From Rosellinia necatrix (Eukaryota > Ascomycota > Sordariomycetes > Xylariales > Xylariaceae), in NCBI GenBank assembly GCA_021209875.1, contig JAGYVD010000003.1, forward strand, positions 2,046,001-2,110,000: a stretch of DNA of 64,000 nt. The letters are read 5' to 3'. Position numbers and translations under genes: made by a program. The notes beneath the pieces are model-generated. The model had not been told where the DNA came from and did no database searches. It saw nothing but the letters and a program-made list of their open reading frames with translations. Numbering within the stretch: position 1 is the stretch's first letter; every line of letters begins with the position of its first letter. Below are positions 45,842-56,526 of the stretch, piece after piece.

Positions 45842-46945
45842 ATTAGAGAGGTATGTGACGTCCCCAAGATGAAAGGAAATCAATTGCAATAATATTGCAA
45901 TTGAAGGAGAGGAGTTCAAGGACGTTGGTTGGTTACGGGGAGGGTTGGTAATGGAGACTTTTTCCAGGGAAAGGAAGAGACTGATCGGGAGCGGCCAAAA
46001 AAGCGAAGGGGAGAACAGATCGTGCACAGACCAGATTGGTTGAGCTTCCAAGGTTCCGCCGGTAAGCTTCAAACTGAAGCGCTAGTACGAAACGAGCTGC
46101 TGAACAGAGAGAAAACCTTCGGGTCCTCACACAAATCCGCTCAAATCAAACTCCACCTTCTTATCTCAGCTGTCCAGAGCGAGAACCCAAAAAATAGTAC
46201 GTAGCCAACCATTTTAACAACATGCAGAAAGAACTTCGCATGAGATTCTTGTTGTAAGAAGTGCATAAATACCTAACCTAGGTGCCCTGTACTCTGGATA
46301 TACGATTGAAACTATTTTATTCAATTTTTTTTCCAATTATTAGCCATCACTTTGAACTCACCATGCATGTCCCAGTGAGGAACGCAATCGTGGGGTCTAG
46401 CCGTCTATCCCGTACCGTGTCATTTACTCCGTATAGTCGCTATACACACCGTAGCTAACTACTCACTTCATCATCATTTCAGATGTTTGAGCAAGCTGGT
46501 CACTACCTAGGTAGGTACCTAGATAACCCATCCATCTATCTGCTATCTACTTCATAAACCAACTTGACGCTGGACCGTTTTAACTTGTTGATAATCAATC
46601 AACACACACTTATATTAATGGTTATTTCATCGATCCTGTGCGCTTCTATTAGTGTATGTCCAAGATCGCTACCTTTTCTACTTGTCTGTCTAATTCAACA
46701 TATTTCCTTCATTCCCTTGTAGGATTCTCGTTTAAGGACTCATAGTGGTTCTCCCCATCCTGAGGCTTCTTACACTCTCTAACCATCGGAGTCTAATTGA
46801 TTGATTTACCACTTATGCGCCTTCGCAACGTGATTAACCACATGAATCCCAAACATAAAACACAAAAGTCTAGTTACACCTATTTTTTCGGCGCATGAGA
46901 ATCTTAGATACACGCTGGTAATCCAATCACAGCGCTATTACGAAG
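45842..46945. other. Divergent promoter region of ATP1 and the HET-like gene
   Basis: Contains the AGGTAGGTACCTAG palindrome at about 46505-46522 and pyrimidine-rich stretches on both strands. A short frame upstream of ATP1 reads directly into it and is leader, not a gene. Confidence 0.55.
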
Positions 46946-49145
46946 ATGGGGAAAGTGAATATTGGAGACGACGAAGGGCCGAGTCGGAAACGTTGTCGAA
47001 CGGATTCCGGGTATGGCGATCTCTCTCAAGCCTCCCAGGACAGTAGCACGTCTCTTGAGCGGAAGGGTGGCGGGTTCGCCCCCGGCGCAACGGCCTCCTC
47101 GCCAATCCTCCTATCCGATGAACCTGATGTTATCGTCACGGAAGAAACCAAATCTGTAATCCGGGAACCGATAATCATCATCTACCTTGGCTCCGTACGG
47201 CAACAAGTTGCCCAATCGAAATATCTGCCACATGTATGGAGGTCGGGGTTGGATTCAACCTGTGCCGTGTGCCGCCAGGAATTTACTGAGAAGGGAGAAC
47301 CACCAATCCGGACGTTTACCTTCGAGGATTCCGAAGAGCTCGGTGAAGGTACCAGTGATCTCACCCAAATACCCATAGCTCCCCACCCGATCCGCGTCTT
47401 CAATCGGCATTTTAAATGTTTGAAGCTGAGAAGGATCAAGTATATACCCATTTCTCATGTCTGGCACGGGGCAGTGTCCCAGGCCCAAGTGGCTAGAGAG
47501 CCAACATCCAATGCCACACGACTCGGGTACCAAGTTCCTGTAAGGTCACTCCTGGCTTTGACCCGGCACTTCGGCCGCCTGGAGGTTTGGCACGACTATA
47601 TAAGCGTACCTCAATGGCAGACAACCACACAGCAACAACTTCTCTTACAACTTCCGAACATCTTTTCATATCCCGAGCGCATGATCATGCACCTACATGA
47701 CGTCCCGCAATTTGATCTCAACCATGTAGTGAACCCCCCAAGCTACAGTGTTTTCTTGGAAAGCGTCGCAAAGCTGACGAATTCACGCTACTTTGAGCGT
47801 ATGTGGGTTGTTCTCGAGTATGTGCAGAGTCAAAAGGCCGGGATATTGTCTCAATACTACGACGTCTTCGACACGCCAGCCGCGGACCTATGCGACCTCG
47901 CCGGCGAGAACCTGGGCAAGTATATCGGCAGGCTTGGCCAAAACCGGTTCAACGAACTCGCGCAGGCCAAGGGATTCCACTGGTCGAAGCGGGCATGCTG
48001 GGACGACCAGCAGACGTGGAAGCGTCAGGATCCCGGGCTTCGCACGCTCGGGGCGGCCATGTTCATCATCGGGCAGAAGACCTGCCGGGACTATCGCGAT
48101 TATTTCTTCGGCATGAGGTTCCTGCTTGATCTGCGCCAGAACGAAGCCAAGATAAACACCATCTTATCCAACAACACGTTCGAATCGTACCTGGCGTTGT
48201 GCTGGGACGCTCTCGAGGGCGGCGACTACTCGCCTCTGCTCTTCCTCCCCCCGGGCGCCGAGGAGCCCGACCCCAGAGCCCCCTGGCTGCGCGGGCACTC
48301 GAGGATCTCCCACGACCTGTGGGACTACGGGGCGTGCCGCCAACGAGCCAGCTCCCCCGCCATCATCCGCGAGGGCAGGATCCGACCAGAGCTGGAATGC
48401 GTCGGCGCGGTGCGGAGCTTCGAGCCCTACGACTTCTTCGGTAGCGCGGAGACGGTCTTCTACCGCGTCGCCAAGAAGATCATAGACGTCAGCGGGACGT
48501 GCCCGGAGGCCTTCCACGGCGCCATATCGCGGGTCTTCCCCTCGGCCGCCGCGAAGGGCGTGTTCTCCACGCCGCCGGCCGGCCGCGCCGACGCGTCCGA
48601 GCCCGAGACCCGGCTCGCGGATCTCGGCACGGTCCGGAAACACGTCGAGCGGCTCGGCCACCTCGCGTCCCGGGGCGAGCACCGGGCGGCCGAGACGCGC
48701 GTCCAGGTCTCGAGGCGGCTGCTGTCCGTCCTCGGCCTCGGGCTCCCCGAGAGGCGGTCGTCGCTGTCCCGGATCGGCGCCGCGTCGGAGGAGGCGCGGT
48801 GGTACGGGAGGAGGCTGGAGGGGCTCGCGGCCGTGCGGTGCAGGGGGTGCGCGCGGGACTTCCTCTTCCGCGCGACCGTTTGGGACCCCCTGCCACCGCT
48901 ACCGCCGCCCCCGACGACGACGACGACGACGACGATGACGATGACAACCTCCGTCGTCGCCGCCGCCGCCGCCGCCACGGAGATGTATCGGATCCCCGGC
49001 CTGCTCTACGACGACACCGTCGCCGGGGGGCGTGGGCCTGGTGGTCCGCGAGGGCCGGATCGTCGGAAAGATGGCCTATGCCACGCCCGCCTGCGGGTGT
49101 CGGGTCAGGGAGCTCGTGGGGATCGAGTCAGGGGCCTGTAGGTGA
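46946..49145 (+). CDS. HET-like (heterokaryon incompatibility-related) protein, 3' end apparently frameshifted
   Basis: A large cytosolic-type protein with a divergent HET-like core: YIPISHVWHGA, RLEVWHDYISVPQWQ, YPERMIMHLHDV and SRYFERMWVVLEYVQ follow the order of the HET-domain boxes (YxALSYxWG, DxLCIxQ, M..IY, R.WTxQE), but each is altered. The N terminus is polar with a basic RKRCRTDSGYGD patch. The C-terminal third is Arg/Ala/Pro-rich, with CRGCARDFLF, a Pro run, and Thr and Ala homopolymers from (ACG)n and (GCC)n runs near 48910-48975. As read, the frame closes at 49141 in a Gly/Arg/Pro tail with poor codon bias. Removing one G from the G6 run at 49025-49030 yields VGLVVREGRIVGKMAYATP and a stop at 49143-49145 (732 residues), with normal GC3 usage. 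Incompatibility function is only inferred. Confidence 0.6.
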
Positions 49146-49764
49146 AGGGTAAGGCTTGCCTTGATTATCACTAATTTATCGCCGGTGTATCATGCAAAAG
49201 ACATGCGGAAATATGTAAATGATCTATATACCCCAATACGTAATGATAATTTGATCATGTGTCTGTTGTCCCCCCACCCCGGAGAGCTAAATGGATATAT
49301 AAAGCCAATCCTCCAACTCGCGTACGCTAAGTGTCAGACATCTCCTCCATTAAGTCGGAAGTCATAAACGCGACGGGAAACAAAATAGCAAAGGCGGAAT
49401 TTATTCGAGCAACAAAGAAGAAATATCGTTTTATTCGGGGAGTGGGGAGAATAGATCCGTTTGTTCTCCTAAAGTTTATAGGAGGGAACGCCAGGCGAAA
49501 TGCTCCTTATATCTATCTATCTAGTCATCTAACGCGATATCGCGAATCTATTTGGGGTATCGAATTAGTTTATGCGCCAGGCCTTGGTTTTCACCCCTTT
49601 CCCTCTTCATTTTTTACGCCATGACCTGAACTCCTTCAAAGTGCAAAGTAAGTGTACAGAGGGAGAAATATCAAAATAATCGACCAGGTCTATCCCATGG
49701 CTTCTCGGCCAGTTGATTATTAATGAAATAGAGACGTGGGAGAAGGAAGTGAGGAATAGTTGAG
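49146..49764. other. Intergenic, no gene seen
   Basis: 3' flanks of the HET-like gene (+) and AOX (-). AT-richer; no coding region supported. Confidence 0.6.
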
Positions 49765-50931
49765 TTATAGGACTTCAGTTCGCTCGAAGCCCTCGCCCTT
49801 AAGCGCGGGCCTCGGAGGCTGGCGATCGCCTTTGTAGTCGCTGACGAAAGGGTTGGGATCGTCCTTCTGGTCGAGGTTGCTAAGGGTGTGGTTGACGCCG
49901 CGATGGCAGGCTTCATCGGCACGGATATACATGATGAGGTCGCGCATCGTGCGCTTGCCCTCGGGCATGTGCCAGTACTTGACTGCGATGTCTGGTACGA
50001 CGAAGTCCGGACTCGACCACTTTGGCAGGTGACCTTCGTCGATCTGCTTGATGGCCATCGTGTATGTGTGCACGGCCTCCTCCTCCAGATAGCCCACGAA
50101 ACGGTGGGTAATTTTAGGGGAAATTAGGTACGACAGCACCAAGCCGTTGAAGTAAACGCCCTGCGCCCCGAGAATCATGAGCTTCATAAACAAGCCTAGT
50201 TTGGATATGATTAGCAATGTACGATTTGAAGAAGAAAAAAAATGATGGTGGAGAAAACATATGGACGTACCTGGTTCGCACATCTTCATGAAAGTTAGGA
50301 GATGCATCCGCTCGTTGTAGCTTTCCTCGAGTAGCGTCTCGATCCATCCGTTATCGCGCTTGAGCCGCCGGAGGCTGTGCAGATGTCGCAGCATACCGGC
50401 GACCATGCCAGGGACGCCGGCGATGGACTCGAGGAACAGGAAGCGGATCATCCACTGCGACTCGGTGAGGGGCTTGATGGAGTGGATGGCGATGGTGGGG
50501 TTCTTCTTGTCGACTTTCTGCTCACCGCGCATGCCGGTGCAGAAGTCCATTCCCCAGCGACAGAACCGCATGAACTTCCAGGCGAAGTAGTCGCCCCAGG
50601 TCACGGGCTTGCGGTGCGCGGGCACCACGGCCAGCATCTCGGCCTCGGTGTAGCCGTGATGCGGCCATGCCGGCGGCGTTTCTCTGATGTTCTCGGTTTC
50701 CTTTACCGGGAAGAAGTCCCGCATGCGATTTGCGGGCGTCGTCGAAAAAGCCCTTACGCTGCCATATGACTTGCTGCTCTGATGACGCTGTGAGATGGCA
50801 GGGGTGAAGGCAAGGCGGATACCCACTGGCTGACCCAGGGTCGAGGTCGTCAAGAGTGGTACTATGGTCCGCGAGAGTTGAGTAGCCTGCTTCGGTGAGC
50901 AAAGACGTGTGTGTGCTCTTGTTGATAGCAT
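49765..50931 (-). CDS. AOX1: Mitochondrial alternative oxidase
   Basis: Inner-membrane di-iron ubiquinol oxidase that reduces oxygen without proton pumping, bypassing complexes III and IV. Two exons: 50931-50271 and 50195-49765, 363 residues. The 75-nt intron (GTACGT...ACTAG) joins CEPG to LFMKLMIL; it is a multiple of three with no stop, so an unspliced message would still be open. A basic presequence covers about residues 1-64. Di-iron ligands are present: [11 protein letters not shown] (E168), NERMHL (E207 and H210), [11 protein letters not shown] (Glu near 258) and [12 protein letters not shown] (Glu and His). The two hydrophobic segments between them are typical of the membrane-bound monotopic fold. 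Fungal-type C terminus ([11 protein letters not shown]). Inducibility on respiratory block is known for fungal AOX but not shown here. Confidence 0.97.
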   Translation of the reverse strand: MLSTRAHTRLCSPKQATQLSRTIVPLLTTSTLGQPVGIRLAFTPAISQRHQSSKSYGSVRAFSTTPANRMRDFFPVKETENIRETPPAWPHHGYTEAEMLAVVPAHRKPVTWGDYFAWKFMRFCRWGMDFCTGMRGEQKVDKKNPTIAIHSIKPLTESQWMIRFLFLESIAGVPGMVAGMLRHLHSLRRLKRDNGWIETLLEESYNERMHLLTFMKMCEPGTSICFLHHHFFSSSNRTLLIISKLGLFMKLMILGAQGVYFNGLVLSYLISPKITHRFVGYLEEEAVHTYTMAIKQIDEGHLPKWSSPDFVVPDIAVKYWHMPEGKRTMRDLIMYIRADEACHRGVNHTLSNLDQKDDPNPFVSDYKGDRQPPRPALKGEGFERTEVL

Positions 50932-50960
50932 AGAGGCGGATATGATTCTCGTTCCTAACC

Positions 50961-51040
50961 GGGGTGGTAATGGTGGTAGTGGTGGTAGTGGTGGTAGTGG
51001 TGGTAGTGGTGGTGGTGGTGGTGGTGGCGGTGGTGGTGAT
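50961..51040. repeat. GGTGGTAGT minisatellite upstream of AOX
   Basis: About 80 bp of GGTGGTAGT units turning into (GGT)n, 30 bp upstream of the AOX start codon, so probably in the 5' UTR or core promoter. On the AOX coding strand it reads (ACCACCACT)n, a C/A-rich track. Confidence 0.93.
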
Positions 51041-51084
51041 GTTAGCGGTGATGTTGTAGACTAGGCAGGAATGCCTGATGAGTG

Positions 51085-51135
51085 CTATATGGGAGATTGT
51101 ATATGGGAGATTGTATATGAGAGATTGTATATATG
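51085..51135. repeat. Short tandem repeat GGGAGATTGTATAT
   Basis: Three to four copies of a 14-16-bp unit (GGGAGATTGTATAT, GAGAGATTGTATAT) lie upstream of the AOX minisatellite. Confidence 0.85.
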
Positions 51136-52919
51136 AGAGACTGGTATGAGCAGCTGAGAAAGCGAGGGGTAAGCATTGTGTGGTGTCTCGCCTTTTATCC
51201 CTTTCTTTCGCCTCTTTGACTGGTTGGCAGGTTACCAGCTACTCCTACTAGCTACCACGACCCAAGTCTCACGCACTTACAAGCGGAGGGGCTGACTGAA
51301 GGCATGGCATGCAGCTGACTCGCTGACTGCACTACCTAAGGATAAAGCCCCGAGAGCGCGCGAACACGATCAAATCCCTACAGCACTATAGTCACATCAA
51401 CACCTACTCGGGGCCGTTGTGTGAAATGCACCTCGTATGGCAAGTAGCCAATGGTTCATCGAAGGGGAATACCGAGTCCCCGAGCCCTCGTTTCAAATCT
51501 TACTATTGGTAGCTAACTAGTGTGCAGGCATACCAGCGCATGGGCTGGGTAGGTGGTTCCTTGGTGCGGGTTTCGACCGCATCATTCTCGTCATCATCCA
51601 TCATCACCATCATCAGCCTCATCCTAAATCCACGGACCGGGTTGAGTCACAGAACCTGGCCTAGTTCAGGCTAGACGAACGATATATTCCGGGATTTGAC
51701 AGCTTTGGGCTGGTCAGATGGCAATGAATTTTGCTCGCAAAGTCGGTGTATCGGGGATTATAGGAGGTCCTGACGGGGATGCCCGTTCCGTCGCATTTTC
51801 GTGGGGGCTTTTGAACCTTTTGAACGCCAGGAATGCACTTCACCAATAAAACTGGGCCGTAGCTCGTTTATATGCATAGTTCCTCGCTATTTACAGATAT
51901 GCCACTAACGAGTATCGAACATTTACGGGATGTTCAACCCTATAGAATCCGGTCACTTCCGTCGGTGGGATAGTCGATAGGCGAACTCCCATTTGTTCCA
52001 TGCCATATGCCATAAGTGACCCTCTCTCTTATGCACCTTTCTCCACAATTAAGCTACGGGCTACCGCAAGACTATATATATAATACTTATATATAGTAGT
52101 AATATTAACGTCTAGTCTAGGTGTCTGACAGTGCAATACTTATATATATGCATGTCGTGTATCGCACTACTATGTATCGTGTGTACCCGATCGCTGAGGC
52201 TGCCTTTTGACGACCGGCCAGATGACAGACTTTGGAGTATATAAGTATTAATACGGCATCGGTTTGCAATCGCGCACACGCTTGCCCAACTTGACCTGGG
52301 TGATTCAGGTCCAGTAGCTCAGTGGTTCTGGTTCCAAGACAGATTTCAAAGCTCAGCCCAGATTAGCAGATTAGAAGGTAAAAAGGGCACTCCCATGTTG
52401 AGTAAGACCCACCCAATTTGAGGTTTCATAGAATTTCCTTACTCCGTACAGGATAGCCAGGTTCTTCCTCCCGATATCATTCTGTCAACACTGTAAGGAG
52501 CTAATGATTCTGCACTGTAAGTTTCCTGCACATTCGTTGACTAGACTGATGCCCCTCTTCCACCTCCAGATTGCAAACAGAACTTGTTATTCGTCGCAGT
52601 GCAACTTATTATACTATAGTAACTGTCCCAAGGATTAATGGTTCCGCGTTTTCCTTGACATTATATCTGTAATTAAACCCAGCCATGAACATTTGCCAGA
52701 ATGCTTCACCCCCACCAGGATAAGAACTCTCCCTACATTGCTAGCCGTACTAAAAATAACGCCTCTGTAGTTCGAGGCACAGTTCTGTAAGTACCTAATC
52801 TAGATAATACCTAAGGTGCTGTACCACCCAAAATACACTCCCTGTATCTTTAAAAAAAAAAAAAAAAACCCGCTCTACGCATCTAACGTGTGTATTGTTT
52901 TACCTACTTATAGGAGAGG

Positions 52920-53141
52920 TTTTGTGTCAGGACCGACTATGACACGGTTAGCTACTACCCGACACCTGGGGTGATTCGTTCCAGTACTGGAAATGAATGT
53001 ATATAAAGGACCTTCGGGACCCCCTTGGGTCTTGGAGGGTTCAGGAATCAATTGTTAACCCTATTAGGCTCTAAATACAACCACCTATAGCCTAGAACAA
53101 GCCTATCTACTCACTCCGTGATCCCTACAACTGACACTTTG
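52920..53141. mobile_element. Solo LTR of a second retrotransposon family
   Basis: A 212-bp segment (52925-53136) begins TGTCA and ends TGACA, the inverted ends of an LTR. It contains a TATAAA box at 53002-53007 and no internal domain. Flanks are TTTTG (52920-52924) and CTTTG (53137-53141), a 5-bp target duplication with one change. Its sequence is unlike the 132-bp LTRs elsewhere in the window, and it is not strongly AT-enriched. Confidence 0.7.
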
Positions 53142-54310
53142 TTTCACGACTACTAAAACACATAGATTAATAATTTAAATATTATGGCTATCAAGAGAAA
53201 CTGATTTTGTCTCGTTCATCACGAATCTCAACTAAGGTAAGATGTCATAACTAATAGGGCAATCCTCACATATGTTATGGCCGCAGTTGGGACAACGCGA
53301 TTGGGCGAGAGGGGGTATTGCCTCACATTGGCAGCACATCCATGCATCTCGGCTTCCATTAGACAGTGCCATCATGGTAGTGGAATGCATTGTCGGGTGA
53401 GGCTGGCAATGTTCAAGCGGTGTTGTTAGGAGTGAAAGTTGTGCTAGCTTAGTACGAGTATGGTTGTGGTCGAAGCGGGGGTTGCGGTGGTCTTTGTAGG
53501 CTGTGTGGACCAAATATCAGCGTTGAGTTTGGTAACGATGCTTTTATACGAATGATATATTGAAACAAAAGGCTGTTATTTTACTACGTGGTTGTAAATA
53601 GCTCTTGATTGGGAACAACCTTAGCTGAAAGCAAAATAAATAGATAAAAAATCCCCAACCGTATTTAGTACTATTAAACAGTTGATTATATTGGAACTCC
53701 TCGTTTGTGTGCCCCAGACACTGACCCTCGCGCTCTTAGGCCGCATCAAAAACAGCCGCTTTATTCCCGACGTGCGCGGCTCCCACATGGTCTCAAAACG
53801 CTTTTCGTGCCATTGATTGACGTTTCCCTTGCGTTGCGACTGCCCTGGTCCTGAGCAGCTTTGAGATTATCAGTATTGAAAATCAGGTTCATGCTGTTAC
53901 GTGTCCATTTAGATTAAGAATTATAATCACGGGCACTATCAATGTTGGGCATATGTGCGCGATCAGAAGAGTAAAAAAAGAAAGGGGGCTTTGATGAGAA
54001 CAACGTTCACAAGGGGCGGGTCAGGTTACTAATAGTCCTCGGTCCTGCGGCTCCCGCCATGCTGCTCTAAAGAACCCTTGTCGATTTTATTTTGATAGCA
54101 GGCTGCCCTTAGAAGCTCGGTCGTGAGATGTCTGAAATGGTAGGTCTGTCTAGCTGGATGCTGTAATCTTCTTCATATATACTTTTTCGCCCTTTTGCAT
54201 TCCCTTTCCTTTCTCCCCTCTCCTATCGAGACTAATTCTATACGATGACATCGGACCCCTCTCAAAACACTACAATTTCCAAATCTCTATCAAGGCAACA
54301 AGATCCTTAA
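53137..54310. other. Mostly intergenic region around a possible small gene
   Basis: Apart from the possible 52-codon zinc-ribbon gene at 53232-53390, no coding sequence is seen. The right part is the 3' flank of the aminotransferase gene. Confidence 0.5.
53232..53390 (-). CDS. Possible small Cys-rich zinc-ribbon protein
   Basis: From the ATG at 53390 a 52-residue frame reads MHSTTMMALSNGSRD and then a Cys-rich half: WMCCQCEAIPPLAQSRCPNCGHNICEDC. The spacing CxxC-x10-CxxC-x4-CxxC could bind zinc in a ribbon, like small fungal proteins with WxCCxCG...CPxCGHxxC. The frame extends upstream without an ATG, so an upstream exon is possible. No other support; confidence is low to moderate. Confidence 0.38.
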   Translation of the reverse strand: MHSTTMMALSNGSRDAWMCCQCEAIPPLAQSRCPNCGHNICEDCPISYDILP

Positions 54311-55719
54311 TTAGGCGTGTCCATTTGTGTGCCCATTACCGTTTGCTGCGTCCTGCTTGTCCAAGACCTTCGTCCCGTCTTCCTGGGTGATGGGAAAGCG
54401 CCAATTGAACTCGTCCTGGGACTTTCCAAGCTGGACGGCCCTGAGCTGGGACAAGAGCCGCGTGCAGATAGGGCCAATATCGTCCGCGTCTCGTTCGTCT
54501 GGTGCGTAAATAACTGTCTCGGAATCCTGGTCTGACGACAACCTCTCGTGCTGTCCAATAGTGGAGACGATAGATTTTGGCGATGTCGGAGATCCGCGGC
54601 GGGTGATTGATCGAATAGGCACTAGGGATGCTGCCGTGCCGGCTGCCATGACTTCAGTGAATGTGGGCAGTTCTGAGTATTGGACCTGCTACCGATTAGT
54701 ACCATAGAATCGCGCGCGCATCTTTCGACCGGTATTCGGGTACATACGGATCTGCGTTCGACTTTCCACCCAAAACTCTGTCCAAGCGCCAGTATGCTCT
54801 CAGATGTTACGCTCTGGATAACGTTCTTGGAGTCGGGAACAACCAGGGTGACATCCTCTCCATTTACCTTGGCCCCAATGAACCCGCTGGTGCTGAACTC
54901 ATCGATTTCGGAGCGCGTGGCACTGTCGAGATGCAGGGTGATGTCGTATCCTTCTCTTCTTGCCTTGTCACTCCACCTCAGTACGCTAGAAAATGAATAG
55001 GTTAATTCCACCCGCTCCGATAACTATATACAGGCGACGGGGCAAGTGAAAGGGTATCTCACGGAGCATAATTTCCACCGATTTTAGCGCTTCCGGTTCC
55101 GTTTGGTGCCGAGCGGTCGAATTCATCCAGGATAAGGCACTTTACCAGATGGGTACCGTGGTAAACCCCGGTTGGCATGACGAAGACGCAAAACATATAC
55201 TCTTCCGGCGGGGCCAGTCCTAGTTGTGCGCTTGAGCCATAGATCTGCGGACGGATGTACATGGCGGCGCCGGTCTCGTGGGGAGGCACGAACTCGGCAT
55301 TAAGAGAGACGGCGGCCTTGACAGCGTCGATGAACAGCCCTTCGGGCACGGTCGGACACGAGATGAACTCGGCAGAGCGCTGCATTCGTACCGCATTCCG
55401 GTCTGGACGGAAGACGGTGATGTCGCCGCCGGGCGTGCGGAAGGCCTTGAGGCCCTCGTAAGCCTGCTGGCCGTAGTTCAACGCAGGCGCCATGCCATGG
55501 ATGCGGATGTAAGGGTCAGTGACGAACTGGAGGGGGGTCCATTTGCCCGTCTTGACAGAGTAATGCGATTCGATGTGACCGTTGACTAGTTCCCCGCGGT
55601 CAACAACAATACTCTATGAGCCGCCCCGACCAACGAGGGTACTCACCCTCGCGCACTCGAAAGCCGACATTGGACCAGTCGATGGTGCTGACTGGTGGCG
55701 GAGGGAATTGAGACGACAT
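54311..55719 (-). CDS. Branched-chain amino acid aminotransferase
   Basis: PLP enzyme (fold type IV) exchanging amino groups between Leu/Ile/Val and 2-oxoglutarate. Four exons: 55719-55647, 55585-55063, 54985-54748 and 54685-54311, 402 residues. Donors are GTGAGT, GTGAGA and GTATGT; phases close. Motifs: [54 protein letters not shown], the PLP lysine K192 in [11 protein letters not shown], then [10 protein letters not shown] and [20 protein letters not shown]. The N terminus [20 protein letters not shown] has no presequence, suggesting a cytosolic isoform. A polar tail (about 380-402, [10 protein letters not shown]) extends the family core. Members of this clade occur both in primary metabolism and in toxin clusters (TOXF-like); nothing nearby suggests a cluster here. 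Confidence 0.9.
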
Positions 55720-56526
55720 GATTGCTTTAGGGCTTAAATAGCAGAAAGACTTGAAGCCTGAACTAGGGTATTGAAGAATCTAACGGTATTGATCTCTTGC
55801 GCAAGTATGATAAAAACGACTTTATATGGTGAACGTGTCAGCCAGAGGGCGCGTGTTGAAGTCGAGATGATGAGATGATGGTAGCTTGCAATCTAGCTCC
55901 GATCCCGGAGTAGGCTAATTACTATGCCACCAGAAACCTTGTAGGTGGGGCGACCACTAACGTGTAGTGTACATAAATAAGTGTTTTTTTTTCATACCGA
56001 TCCTTCGGTACAATGCTACCTCAGTACATAAATCCTCCTGTGCCGTTTCGGTGCCGGCAAAACAGAGGTCTAACTCGGATTAATGAGGACGTGTCAGCCC
56101 TATTTCTTCTGTCATTGGCATTCTGTTGCCGACCGAAGAGAACAACCTTCTCTGTACTGTGGTTGGTAGTTGAAGAGTTCAATATCCCATATTCGTGATA
56201 ACAAACGCGCTGATAACTATTGGTACATATCAATAACCCATCCGACCACCCCACGGGCAACGGGGTCTTGAACGTTGAATACTGTTTGAACTCCCGAATG
56301 TGCCACTATGATGCAAATGAAGGCGTATCAATGAAACAAACCCTGGGGGAAACGACTAGGTGCGGCGATGTTGGCCGATTGTTGGCCGATTGTTGGGCTT
56401 GCAGAGAGACCACTCTCGTAAAGCCCCAACCGTCGACTTCTAAACCCCGAATTTCAACCCCGAAACGTACTAGCCTAGGACTCAAGAGAAATATTGCGAA
56501 CCCTACGAGCTTGTGCCGAAAGGCTG
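55720..56526. other. Intergenic, no gene seen
   Basis: Aminotransferase promoter (left) and 3' flank of the trehalose gene (right). A direct duplication TTGGCCGATTG occurs at about 56371-56393. Frames are short and without features. Confidence 0.55.

Larger units (their letters stand above)
50932..52924. other. Intergenic, gene-poor; possible tRNA-derived fragment
   Basis: AOX promoter side followed by sequence without genes. TAGCTCAGTGG at 52315-52325, in the context GTCCAG-TAGCTCAGTGG, matches a tRNA box A, but no matching box B or acceptor stem follows. An A-run (about 52853-52868) precedes the solo LTR. Confidence 0.5.

Noticed and set aside
48499..49152. 217-codon Arg/Gly-rich frame inside the HET-like gene
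   Set aside because: Overlapping frame of a GC-rich region, without family features.
55585..55719. Toxin-cluster aminotransferase
   Set aside because: Neighbours are primary-metabolism genes; no synthase, transporter or regulator of a secondary-metabolite cluster is nearby.
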